DNA of 25,527 nucleotides from DATAEK01 sp036258055 (GTDB lineage: Bacteria; Acidobacteriota; Vicinamibacteria; Vicinamibacterales; 2-12-FULL-66-21). Under the pieces are notes generated by a model that saw nothing but the letters and a program-made list of their open reading frames with translations, had not been told where the DNA came from and did not search any database. Position numbers and translations under genes: made by a program. This document shows positions 19,123 through 25,527 of this stretch, piece by piece. How positions within the stretch are numbered: position 1 is the stretch's first letter; each line of letters opens with the position of its first letter. The stretch lies in the NCBI GenBank assembly GCA_036258055.1, contig DATAEK010000050.1, positions 1 to 25,527 of the forward strand, read 5' to 3'.

Positions 19123-20219
19123 TTGAAGCGGGCCGGCACCGTGCCGAGCTCGCGTGCGGACGGCACCCCGGCGAGGCTCTGATTCTGCGTCACTGCGCGG
19201 ACGATCGCGTCGGCCATCGCCTCTGCGGCCAGCGCGCCAACGACGGCGAGGTTGGCTTCACCCTCCCAGCTGCCGGTCGCGAGCGAGAAGATCGTGTCAC
19301 CGTCCCCCGGCGTGTGCGTCGGCGAGATTGCGCGCGCGTACCCGTCATGCGCCATCTGTGCGATCTTCTGCGCCTGCACCTTCGTCAGCTTGGCGTTGGT
19401 CGCGACGACGCCGATGGTCGTGTTCTCGCCGGCGCGCGACGCGGCGCGCTGCATCAGCGCGCCTGAGCGCAGAAGCTGTCGCGCATCGGCCAGTGCCTTG
19501 CCGTCGGCGGTTCGCACGCCCGCGACGACCTGTCCCGTCGTCGGATCGATCACATCGCCGACAGCGTTGACAGCCACGAGCGCGGCCACGACCAGGCCGT
19601 TCGGCATGGTGATCGCGGCTGATCCCAGCCCGCCCTTCGTGGATCGGTTTGGCCCGCCCATCTTGCCGACGGTCGCGCCTGCACCCGCGCCGACATTGCC
19701 CTCCGCCACGGGGCCTTCGTTCGCGGCGGTGGCTGCTTTGTAGCCGCAGTCGGCGGTCGGACGGATCCTCCAGTCACCGCCGAATCCGAGGTCGAAGAGG
19801 ATGGCCGCCGGTACGATCGGCACGACCATGGGCCCGACGGGATAACCAATCTTGTGCTCTTCGAGGTACCGCATCACGCCTTGTGCGGCGTCGAGCCCGT
19901 ACGCGCTTCCGCCGGAGAGGGTGATGGCGTTGACGATCTGCACGTCGTTGACCGGGCTGAGCAGATCCGTTTCGCGCGTGCCCGGTGCGCCACCGCGCAC
20001 GTCAACGCCGCCGGTCGTTCCCGTCGGCGTCAGGATCGCCGTGCAACCCGTCGGCCGCTCAGTGAGCGTGAAATGCCCGACTTTGATTCCTGCCACTTCG
20101 GTCAGGCCACGGCCCTTGGTCGTCTTGTCGGCGGGCGCTGAGGTCTGGGCCAGAGGAGACGGAACGACTTGAGAGGTGAGAGTAAGGAAGCAACAAGCTA
20201 GCAGGAGTCTGGTTTTCAT
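19119..20219 (-). CDS. P1 family peptidase (DmpA-type aminopeptidase), exported
   Basis: This 366-residue protein has a signal peptide (MKTRLLLACCFLTLTSQVVPSPLAQ). The body matches the DmpA/P1 family of self-processing N-terminal nucleophile peptidases: GLTEVAGIKVGHFTLTERPTGCTAIL, GGAPGTRETDLLSP, NAITLSGGSAYGLDAA, then GGLGSAAITMPNGLVVAALVAVNAVGDV. Autocleavage would occur between Gly199 and Ser200, making Ser200 the new N-terminal nucleophile. The family removes N-terminal D- or L-amino acids or beta-amino acids from small peptides. The start is set by the signal peptide at 20219. Its stop overlaps the PhoD-like start by four bases. The upstream DNA is GGTGCC array B, so its promoter is either inside the array or shared with the receptor gene. 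Confidence 0.9.
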   Translation of the reverse strand: MKTRLLLACCFLTLTSQVVPSPLAQTSAPADKTTKGRGLTEVAGIKVGHFTLTERPTGCTAILTPTGTTGGVDVRGGAPGTRETDLLSPVNDVQIVNAITLSGGSAYGLDAAQGVMRYLEEHKIGYPVGPMVVPIVPAAILFDLGFGGDWRIRPTADCGYKAATAANEGPVAEGNVGAGAGATVGKMGGPNRSTKGGLGSAAITMPNGLVVAALVAVNAVGDVIDPTTGQVVAGVRTADGKALADARQLLRSGALMQRAASRAGENTTIGVVATNAKLTKVQAQKIAQMAHDGYARAISPTHTPGDGDTIFSLATGSWEGEANLAVVGALAAEAMADAIVRAVTQNQSLAGVPSARELGTVPARFK

Positions 20220-20235
20220 GATGAGCTCGAGGCAC

Positions 20236-20414
20236 GTGCCAAAGGTGCCTAAGGTGCCTACGGTGCGAGTGTGCCTACGGTGCGAAGGTGCCAGGGTGCC
20301 AGAGTGCCGTGCCAATGTGCCGGAGGTGCCGGCGACGTGGCACCCTGGCCCTTTGGCACTTTAGCACCATAGGCACCTTAGCACCTTAGGCACCCAGGCA
20401 CCTTTGGCACCGAC
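20236..20414. repeat. GGTGCC array B, inverted, between P1 peptidase and TonB receptor
   Basis: Forward GGTGCC units run from 20236 to 20330 and inverted GGCACC units from 20339 to 20414, with an eight-base centre. The right end contains the same 17-bp terminus as array A, and the last 34 bases (20381-20414) are identical to 17500-17533. The left end carries 15 of the 17 bases (20236-20250). The right end stops five bases short of the receptor stop codon. Confidence 0.92.
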
Positions 20415-20419
20415 AAGCG

Positions 20420-23400
20420 TCAGAAGCTGTACTTGAGCGCAAGTTGCATAATCCTCCCGTCGTCCGACGTTATGATCCGGCCGAAGTTGGCCGTGCTGAT
20501 CTGATTCCCCGGTTGTCCGAAGCGAGTCTGGTTGAACAGATTGAACGCTTCAATTCTGACCTGCACCCGATGCGGGCCGCTCAGATCGATGTTCTTGAAG
20601 AGCGACAGGTCGGTGCGGGCGAAGCCGGGGCCGCGCACGGTGTTCCGGCCGGCGTTGCCGGGGCGGGTGCCGGTGTCCGGCACCGCGCGACGCACGAAGC
20701 AGGCGGTGTTGAACCACTGGTCAACGGTGTGCGGCGCGTTGTCGTTGGGATCGCAGATCGCGTCCGGACGGTTGGTCAGGAACCGGATGTCCGTCACCGG
20801 ATCGAAGACGCCGGTCGGGAATCCGGTCTGCGCCTGCACGATGCCGTTGACCTGCCATCCGCCAGCGAGGTGCTCGACGAGCGAACCGTAGTCCTTCGGC
20901 GTCGGCAGTTCCGCGCCGAAGCTCACTACGAAACGGTGGCGCACGTCGAAGAGCGCGTCACCCTTTTCGAAGGTCAGCGCCTGGTCGATCGAGGCCTGAT
21001 CGCCGATCGTCACCGGCAGCACCGGGCGCTGCTCGCCGCCGATGTTCAGACCGGACACGTGATCGACGGCGTGCCCCAGCGTGTAAGACGCGAGGAAGTT
21101 GATGCCGTGATTGGGCCGCATGCGGAAGCTCGCTTGCAGCGAGTCGTACCACGATCGCGCCACCGAGAAGGTCGGTCGCACCAGGCTGTACGCCGGGAAG
21201 AGCCGCGTGCTGGGTGCCGTCTGTCCGGCCGTGTAGAGGCCCGGGTTCACTTCGATGAAGATCGGGAGATGGTAGCCGCGCGATCCGACGTAGCCGACCT
21301 CGGCGGCGAACATCTCGCCGACTTGCTGCTGCCACGTCAGGTTGAAGTGCTGCGCGAACGGTGAATTGAAGTCCTCGCCCCAGCCGATGAAGATGAGTCC
21401 GGGCGGGAAGTCGACCGCGCCGCCCGATACCGAGTTCAACGGTGTGCGCAGCGTCAACGCGGCGGGCGGTGCGTTGACTTCGAGGAGCGGCGTGAACGGC
21501 GGCGCGAGCACGCCGTTCTGGAAGAAGTCTCCCTGACCGGCGAGCGAGTCGTAGAAGATGCCCCACGCCGCCCGTAGGCTCGATCGGCCGGTGCCCGTCG
21601 GATCCCAGACCACACCAACCCGTGGCGCGAAGTTGTTCTTGTCGGTCTGATACGTGCCGTCAGGGATTCCCGGATCGCCCGGATAGACGAGGCCGACCGG
21701 CGCGGTCGGGAAGCGCTGCGACTGGACGCCGGGTCTGAACGCGTTGAGCGCGCCGTTGACGTCCTCGAACGGAATCGGAAGCTCGTAGCGCAAGCCGAAA
21801 TTGAGCGTGACCCGCGCCCACGGGCGGAATTCGTCCTGCGCGTACGCCGAGTAGAGCCAGCCCTTGCCGTCCTGCGACGTGTTCTTCGTCGTGCGGCGGA
21901 ACTGCGCAGGCAGGCCCAGCATGAAGTCGGCCGCCGCGTTCCCTGTGCGCGCGCTCGTCGAGCCGCTGAACGTGAAGTCGCCATTGGGCCGGTTCACGAA
22001 CGCGATGAACATCTTCTCCTCGCGGATATCCAGGCCGAACTTCATCGAGTGTCTGCCGCGCACCCAGGTGAAGTCGTCGGTGAACTGGAAGACCTTGTTC
22101 TTGCGATCGACGAACGGTTGCTGCGCGTCACCCAGGCTGAAGAATCCGGTGACCACGATGTTCGCGAGGCCCGCTGCCTCGGGGACGTTCTGCGGCACCT
22201 GGATGCCATAGTCTGCGTTGCTCAGGCCGCTCGTCTGCGCCGGGTTGGCGCCGATCCAGTTGTACGAGAATCGGGCGACGTTGATCGTGCCGGAGCCGAA
22301 GATGTGGGTGTCCGAGAACATCAGGTCCTGAAGCGTCGCTTTCGCCACGCCGCCGATCGGCCGCGTCGTCGCCGGCGTGATCGCCTCGGTCGTGCTACGC
22401 AGGTAACGCACCAGCATCGAATGGTTCTGCGTCAACTGATAGTCGCCGCGGAATCCCATCTGATCGCGGTTGTCCTCGCTGTCGGGTGACGCGATGTAGC
22501 GGTTGTTGCCATCGGTCGCTCGCGGCACGAACTCGTCGATCAGCCGCCGCGCCGCAGGATCGATCTGCTCGGTTGGAATCGTGTTGTTCGTGAAGGGAAG
22601 GCCCGTGGCGGGGTTCCGGATCGTCGTGCTGCCGAAGTTGCCGGTCCGCTGAGCATCGGTGAGCACGACGATGTTGATCGTGTTGCCGCTGGTGTTCCGG
22701 TAGCCCTCGTAGTACCCGAATCCGAACAGCTTGTTCCTCGCGATCGGACCACCGAGGCTGGCGCCGAACTGGTTCTGCTTCAACTTCGGTTTGGGCTGTG
22801 TCGAGGGGGCGAAGAAGTTCCTCGCCTGAAGCGAATCGTCGCGATTGAACTCCCACGCCGCGCCGTGCAGGTCGTTCGAGCCTGAGCGGGTGACGACGTT
22901 GACGACCGATCCGGAGTTGCGGCCGTACTCCGCCGAGTACGAGTGCGTCAGGATCTTGAACTCCTGAATCGCGTCGGGCGGCGGCCGGAGGACGAAGCCG
23001 GTATTGAACGTGTCGTTGTTGCTCGTGCCGTCGAGCAGGAAGTTGTTCGACTGGTTCCGCTGGCCGTTGACGCTGAAGCCGGCGGTGGCAGCGCCAAAGC
23101 CTCCGGGTGTCGCATCACCAGTCGCGCCGCCCAGCGCCGACGGCGGTGCCACGACACCGGGCATCAGCGTGCCGAGCTGCGTGAAGTTCCGCCCGTTCAG
23201 CGGCAGCTCCACGACCTTCTTCTCGTCCACGACGATGCCGAGCGTGGCGTGAGCGGTTTCAACGAGCGGCGATTCCCCTTTGACCGTCACGCTTTCTTCC
23301 AGGCGGCCCACCGTGAGCTTCATGTCCACGCGGGACGTACTTTCGACGGTGACCGTGATGCCCTCTCGGATGAATGTCCGAAAGCCTTGCAGCGTGCCCT

Positions 23401-23644
23401 TGACCGCGTACGGCCCGGGCTGAAGGAGCGGTACCGAGAAAAAGCCGTCGGCGCCGCTGATCGCCGATCGGGTCTGGCCCGTGGCTCCACTCGTCACTTC
23501 GATGGTGACGCCCGGCAGGACGGCGCCTGATTCGTCCGTCACCAACCCGGCAATCGTGCCGGTAGCCTGCGCATATGCGAGAGGGACGGCCAGCCATCCA
23601 AGCATGACCGCCACGGCGAGCATTCCGAATAGCGTCCTCCGCAT
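20420..23644 (-). CDS. TonB-dependent receptor, Oar-like, with carboxypeptidase-regulatory domain
   Basis: This 1074-residue outer-membrane protein has a signal peptide (MRRTLFGMLAVAVMLGWLAVPLAYA), then a carboxypeptidase-regulatory/CNA-B-like domain (about 28-105, TGTIAGLVTDESGAVLPGVTIEV). A plug region follows, with VVELPLNGRNFTQLGTLMPGV typical of acidobacterial receptors and FLLDGTSNNDTFNTGFVLRPPPDAIQEFKI. A long beta-barrel ends in LALKYSF, whose terminal Phe fits the outer-membrane assembly signal. Such receptors import large or bound substrates using TonB energy; the substrate is unknown. The ATG at 23644 follows a perfect GAGGAGG site six bases upstream. The stop abuts GGTGCC array B. 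Neighbours are a peptidase and an M20 deacylase, which hints at peptide or amide uptake. Confidence 0.93.
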   Translation of the reverse strand: MRRTLFGMLAVAVMLGWLAVPLAYAQATGTIAGLVTDESGAVLPGVTIEVTSGATGQTRSAISGADGFFSVPLLQPGPYAVKGTLQGFRTFIREGITVTVESTSRVDMKLTVGRLEESVTVKGESPLVETAHATLGIVVDEKKVVELPLNGRNFTQLGTLMPGVVAPPSALGGATGDATPGGFGAATAGFSVNGQRNQSNNFLLDGTSNNDTFNTGFVLRPPPDAIQEFKILTHSYSAEYGRNSGSVVNVVTRSGSNDLHGAAWEFNRDDSLQARNFFAPSTQPKPKLKQNQFGASLGGPIARNKLFGFGYYEGYRNTSGNTINIVVLTDAQRTGNFGSTTIRNPATGLPFTNNTIPTEQIDPAARRLIDEFVPRATDGNNRYIASPDSEDNRDQMGFRGDYQLTQNHSMLVRYLRSTTEAITPATTRPIGGVAKATLQDLMFSDTHIFGSGTINVARFSYNWIGANPAQTSGLSNADYGIQVPQNVPEAAGLANIVVTGFFSLGDAQQPFVDRKNKVFQFTDDFTWVRGRHSMKFGLDIREEKMFIAFVNRPNGDFTFSGSTSARTGNAAADFMLGLPAQFRRTTKNTSQDGKGWLYSAYAQDEFRPWARVTLNFGLRYELPIPFEDVNGALNAFRPGVQSQRFPTAPVGLVYPGDPGIPDGTYQTDKNNFAPRVGVVWDPTGTGRSSLRAAWGIFYDSLAGQGDFFQNGVLAPPFTPLLEVNAPPAALTLRTPLNSVSGGAVDFPPGLIFIGWGEDFNSPFAQHFNLTWQQQVGEMFAAEVGYVGSRGYHLPIFIEVNPGLYTAGQTAPSTRLFPAYSLVRPTFSVARSWYDSLQASFRMRPNHGINFLASYTLGHAVDHVSGLNIGGEQRPVLPVTIGDQASIDQALTFEKGDALFDVRHRFVVSFGAELPTPKDYGSLVEHLAGGWQVNGIVQAQTGFPTGVFDPVTDIRFLTNRPDAICDPNDNAPHTVDQWFNTACFVRRAVPDTGTRPGNAGRNTVRGPGFARTDLSLFKNIDLSGPHRVQVRIEAFNLFNQTRFGQPGNQISTANFGRIITSDDGRIMQLALKYSF

Positions 23645-23650
23645 CGTCGT

Positions 23651-23657
23651 CCTCCTC
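23651..23657 (-). promoter_or_regulatory. strong ribosome-binding site of the TonB receptor
   Basis: The minus strand reads GAGGAGG, six bases before the ATG at 23644. It fixes the start and rules out the longer open frame that runs back through the repeat sequence to 23800. Confidence 0.8.
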
Positions 23658-23672
23658 AGGCGGCGATCCTCA

Positions 23673-23713
23673 GGTTCCAAAGGTTCTAAGGTGCTACAGG
23701 TTCTATGGTTCTC
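23673..23713. repeat. degenerate GGTTCC/GGTTCT array
   Basis: Five imperfect 8-9-base units (GGTTCCAA, AGGTTCTAA, GGTGCTACA, GGTTCTAT, GGTTCTCT) lie 29-69 bases upstream of the TonB receptor ATG. The start, GGTTCCAAAGGTTCT, is the same as the GGTGCC array terminus apart from G-to-T and C-to-T changes, so it looks like a diverged relative. Confidence 0.6.
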
Positions 23714-23732
23714 TGAGTGGTTTCCGCGGTCA

Positions 23733-23791
23733 GCGTCCGCGGCAGCAGTCCGCTCGATTTTCGATCGCCGAACGCGGACAGCGGACAGCGG
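23733..23791. repeat. inverted GTCCGCG/GCGGACA heptamer array
   Basis: The left part reads GTCCGCG and AGTCCGC units and the right part reads GCGGACA twice plus GCGG (23774-23791). The two halves are inverted relative to each other. The right half ends five bases downstream of the M20 deacylase stop (23797). It is the same heptamer as at 1760 and 8333. Confidence 0.65.
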
Positions 23792-23796
23792 CAAAT

Positions 23797-25071
23797 TCAA
23801 TTCCTGGACGTTCCCGTCAGTTCGAGGATCGCCAGCGCGATGACCTTCGTCGCGTTCACGAGATCGTCGATGCCGCAGTATTCGTCAGGCTGGTGTGCGA
23901 GATCGAGAATTCCGGGGCCGTAGGCGACGCAGTGAGGCACGCCGGCGATGCGCGCGACGTGCTTCTGATCGTAAGTACCGGGGCTGGCGACGAGGCCGCC
24001 GCTTCGGCCGAGCACGCGATGGAGCGCGCGCTCGAGCGCGCTCACCACCGGTGATCCGTCCGGTGTCCGCACCGGATGGACGACCATCAAGTCGCGCAGC
24101 TCGTAGCGAAAGTGCGGCACCTCACGCGCGAGGTCGTCGAGGAGGTCGATGATCTCGGCCTTGGTGGCGTCGAACCCTTCCTCGAGGAGGAACCGCCGGT
24201 CGAATACCGCCCGGCACATGTCGGCGACGCACGGCGTCTGGATTCCATCGACCGGCTGTCCGCCCGAGACGCCGTTGATGTTGAGCGTGGCGTGACGCGC
24301 ACCGGGCGGAACGACGGGCACCGCCGTTTTTCGAGCGGCGAGGGCCGGCTGCAGCACGTGCTGCATGCGATCGAGGACGAAGCCCATGTGCGTGATGGCG
24401 CTGGTGCCGAGAAACGGCATGCTGCCGTGCGCGATCCGGCCGCGCGTCATCACCTCGAACCAGTAGACGCCGCGATGGCCGATGCAGATCCGATCGACGT
24501 ACAGGGGCTCGGGGATGATGACGTAGTCGGTCCGCTCGGCGCTGAGCCGCTTGTGCTCGGCGAGCCACGCGACGCCGGCGAAGCCGCCGCTCTCTTCGTC
24601 CACCGTGCCGCTGATCTCGATGGCTCCGTGCAGATCGACCCCGGCACGCCGGATGGCTTCAGCGGCGAAGAGCGCGGCCGCGATGCCGGCCTTCATGTCA
24701 CACGATCCGCGGCCGTAGATTCGCCCGTCTTTCACACAGCCGCCGAACGGATCCTCGGTCCAGCCCTCGCCCGCGGGGACGACGTCGAAGTGGCCGTTCA
24801 GGTGGACGAGGGGGTGCATCGCCCGTCCCCGGCGGGTGCCGACGACGTTGATGCGCGGATGTTGAGGCGTGTGCTCCTTGCGTCCTTCCGCGGCGTAGTA
24901 CTCGATCTCGAAGTCACACTCCGCGAGCCGTTCGCCGATGAACCGGGCGCAGTCCTCGTACGCCTCCCCGGGAGGATTGATGGTTGGGATGCGGATCAGC
25001 TCGGACGTGAACGCCACGGCCTCGTCGCGCGCCTGCTCGACCTCGGCGAGCACCCGATCCGTCACGTCCAT
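23797..25071 (-). CDS. M20 family metallohydrolase (ArgE/DapE-like deacylase)
   Basis: This 424-residue enzyme belongs to the M20 family. The two-zinc site is visible as H94 and D96 (HLNGHFDVVP), the bridging D125 (GRGSCDMKAG), the general-base pair E159-E160 (TVDEESGG), E188 (IPEPL) and H393 (DLAHQPDEY). A dimerisation (lid) domain lies at about 205-320, with GVYWFEVMTRGRIAHGSMP. Relatives are acetylornithine deacetylase, succinyl-diaminopimelate desuccinylase and carboxypeptidases; the exact substrate cannot be told from sequence. The protein lacks a signal peptide and should be cytoplasmic. The ATG at 25071 directly follows TAAAGT; a GTG two codons later would sit six bases after that box, so the start may be two codons shorter. 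Confidence 0.92.
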   Translation of the reverse strand: MDVTDRVLAEVEQARDEAVAFTSELIRIPTINPPGEAYEDCARFIGERLAECDFEIEYYAAEGRKEHTPQHPRINVVGTRRGRAMHPLVHLNGHFDVVPAGEGWTEDPFGGCVKDGRIYGRGSCDMKAGIAAALFAAEAIRRAGVDLHGAIEISGTVDEESGGFAGVAWLAEHKRLSAERTDYVIIPEPLYVDRICIGHRGVYWFEVMTRGRIAHGSMPFLGTSAITHMGFVLDRMQHVLQPALAARKTAVPVVPPGARHATLNINGVSGGQPVDGIQTPCVADMCRAVFDRRFLLEEGFDATKAEIIDLLDDLAREVPHFRYELRDLMVVHPVRTPDGSPVVSALERALHRVLGRSGGLVASPGTYDQKHVARIAGVPHCVAYGPGILDLAHQPDEYCGIDDLVNATKVIALAILELTGTSRN

Positions 25072-25078
25072 ACTTTAC

Positions 25079-25265
25079 CGGGGGGCTTCGCCCCGCCGGC
25101 CCCCCCCACACGCTCACTCGCGGGGCCCCATCGCCCCGCTCCGTTCGCGTGACTCGCTGCGCTCGTCTTCAATTCTTTTCCCGGAGGGCTTCGGCCCCGC
25201 CGGCCCCCCCTACACGCTCACTCGCGGGGCCCCGTCGCCCCGCTCCGTTCGCGTGGCTCGCTGCG
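25079..25265. repeat. direct duplication of an 80-bp GC-rich element
   Basis: Two copies offset by 104 bp (about 25079-25161 and 25183-25265) share GGGCTTCG(G)CCCCGCCGG, CACGCTCACTCGCGGGGCCCC and TCGCCCCGCTCCGTTCGCGTG-like blocks. On the minus strand each contains GCGGGGCGATGGGGCCCCGC, a hairpin close to those at 10021 and 11628, and each has a second hairpin around GGGGCGAAGCCCC or, on the plus strand, GGGC-TTCG-GCCC. The element fills the gap between the partial gene and the M20 gene. Confidence 0.85.
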
Positions 25266-25291
25266 TGGTCCTCCCGTGGGGCCTGGGCCAT

Positions 25292-25527
25292 CTACTGAGA
25301 GCTCAACAGCGCTTCGACCATCGCGCGCCACTCTTCATCGAGATTGCCGCGGGTGATTGGTTTTCCAGCCTGGCCATACCAATACTCGGCATTCGACTGA
25401 TCACCTTCGCGACGGTGGAGATAGGCGTGCACCCACGCGCCTTCAGGACCGGCGATGTCTTGTGCGATCTGGTGCGCGCGACCCCAGTTGCCGCGTCGCT
25501 CGTGCCACAGCGCTTCGAGCACCCGCG
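25292..25527 (-). CDS. conserved small hypothetical protein (partial, 5' end outside window)
   Basis: The frame is open to the right edge of the window, so the N-terminus is missing or incomplete; 76 residues can be read from a GTG at 25522. The content is distinctive: ALWHERRGNWGRAHQIAQDI, then GAWVHAYLHRREGDQSNAEYWYGQAGKP, then EEWRAMVEALL. I remember similar small (about 80-90 residue) helical proteins with the AWVHAYLHRKEGD-x-x-N-A-x-YWY core in many bacteria, but without an assigned function. The pattern suggests two helix-turn-helix, TPR-like hairpins. The stop at 25292 lies about 27 bases from the GC-rich duplicated element. Confidence 0.65.
   Translation of the reverse strand, partial: RVLEALWHERRGNWGRAHQIAQDIAGPEGAWVHAYLHRREGDQSNAEYWYGQAGKPITRGNLDEEWRAMVEALLSSQ

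Noticed and set aside
23645..23800. Longer N-terminus of the TonB receptor, starting at 23800
   Set aside because: The extra 52 codons translate repeat DNA; the signal peptide and a perfect GAGGAGG site fix the start at 23644.
24076..25152. A 358-codon open frame antisense to the M20 gene
   Set aside because: The minus strand carries all M20 catalytic motifs; the plus frame has no domain and runs into the GC-rich repeat.

Overview
The window is GC-rich, densely coded chromosomal DNA. It most likely comes from an Acidobacteriota, probably of the Vicinamibacteria type. This inference rests on two orphan MacB/FtsX-type permeases of the acidobacterial duplicated (ADOP) family, a large Oar-like TonB-dependent receptor with a carboxypeptidase-regulatory domain and the ELPLNGRN plug motif, and many short-period repeat arrays between genes. 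I see no rRNA, tRNA, CRISPR array, phage gene, transposase gene or defence system.

Layout: 0.3-1.8 kb holds small housekeeping genes (DUF2934 protein, CsaA-like tRNA-binding protein, DUF72 protein). 1.8-4.1 kb is a leftward three-gene operon: a small membrane protein, an SRPBCC protein with a membrane anchor, and a zinc alcohol/formaldehyde dehydrogenase. 4.2-5.9 kb is a secreted D-aminoacylase-like amidohydrolase whose end overlaps a convergent ADOP permease (5.8-8.3 kb). 8.4-9.9 kb is a class II CPD photolyase. 10.2-13.2 kb holds an ArsR-methyltransferase fusion and S-adenosylhomocysteine hydrolase (ahcY), separated by a striking array of roughly 80-130 bp repeats. 13.3-17.3 kb holds a small exported protein, a second ADOP permease and a DUF2461 protein. 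From 17.5 kb to the end all genes run leftward: PhoD-like phosphatase, P1-family peptidase, TonB-dependent receptor, M20 deacylase and a partial conserved small gene.

Functional links: the ArsR-methyltransferase fusion next to ahcY suggests an S-adenosylhomocysteine-sensing control module. A TTGACA promoter and a palindromic operator overlap its start codon. The receptor, P1 peptidase, M20 deacylase and D-aminoacylase could together scavenge peptides or N-acyl amino acids, but this is only inference. The P1 peptidase and PhoD genes are translationally coupled by a 4-nt overlap.

The most unusual content is non-coding. (1) A tandem array lies upstream of ahcY, and its hairpin keeps its pairing through compensatory changes. 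(2) Two GGTGCC arrays are bounded by 17-bp inverted termini. (3) Heptamer arrays lie next to stop codons. (4) TAnnnT -10 boxes stand exactly six bases before start codons, a sign of leaderless mRNAs. No single obviously new multi-gene system is visible. The repeat families and the SAH-sensor locus deserve the closest look.
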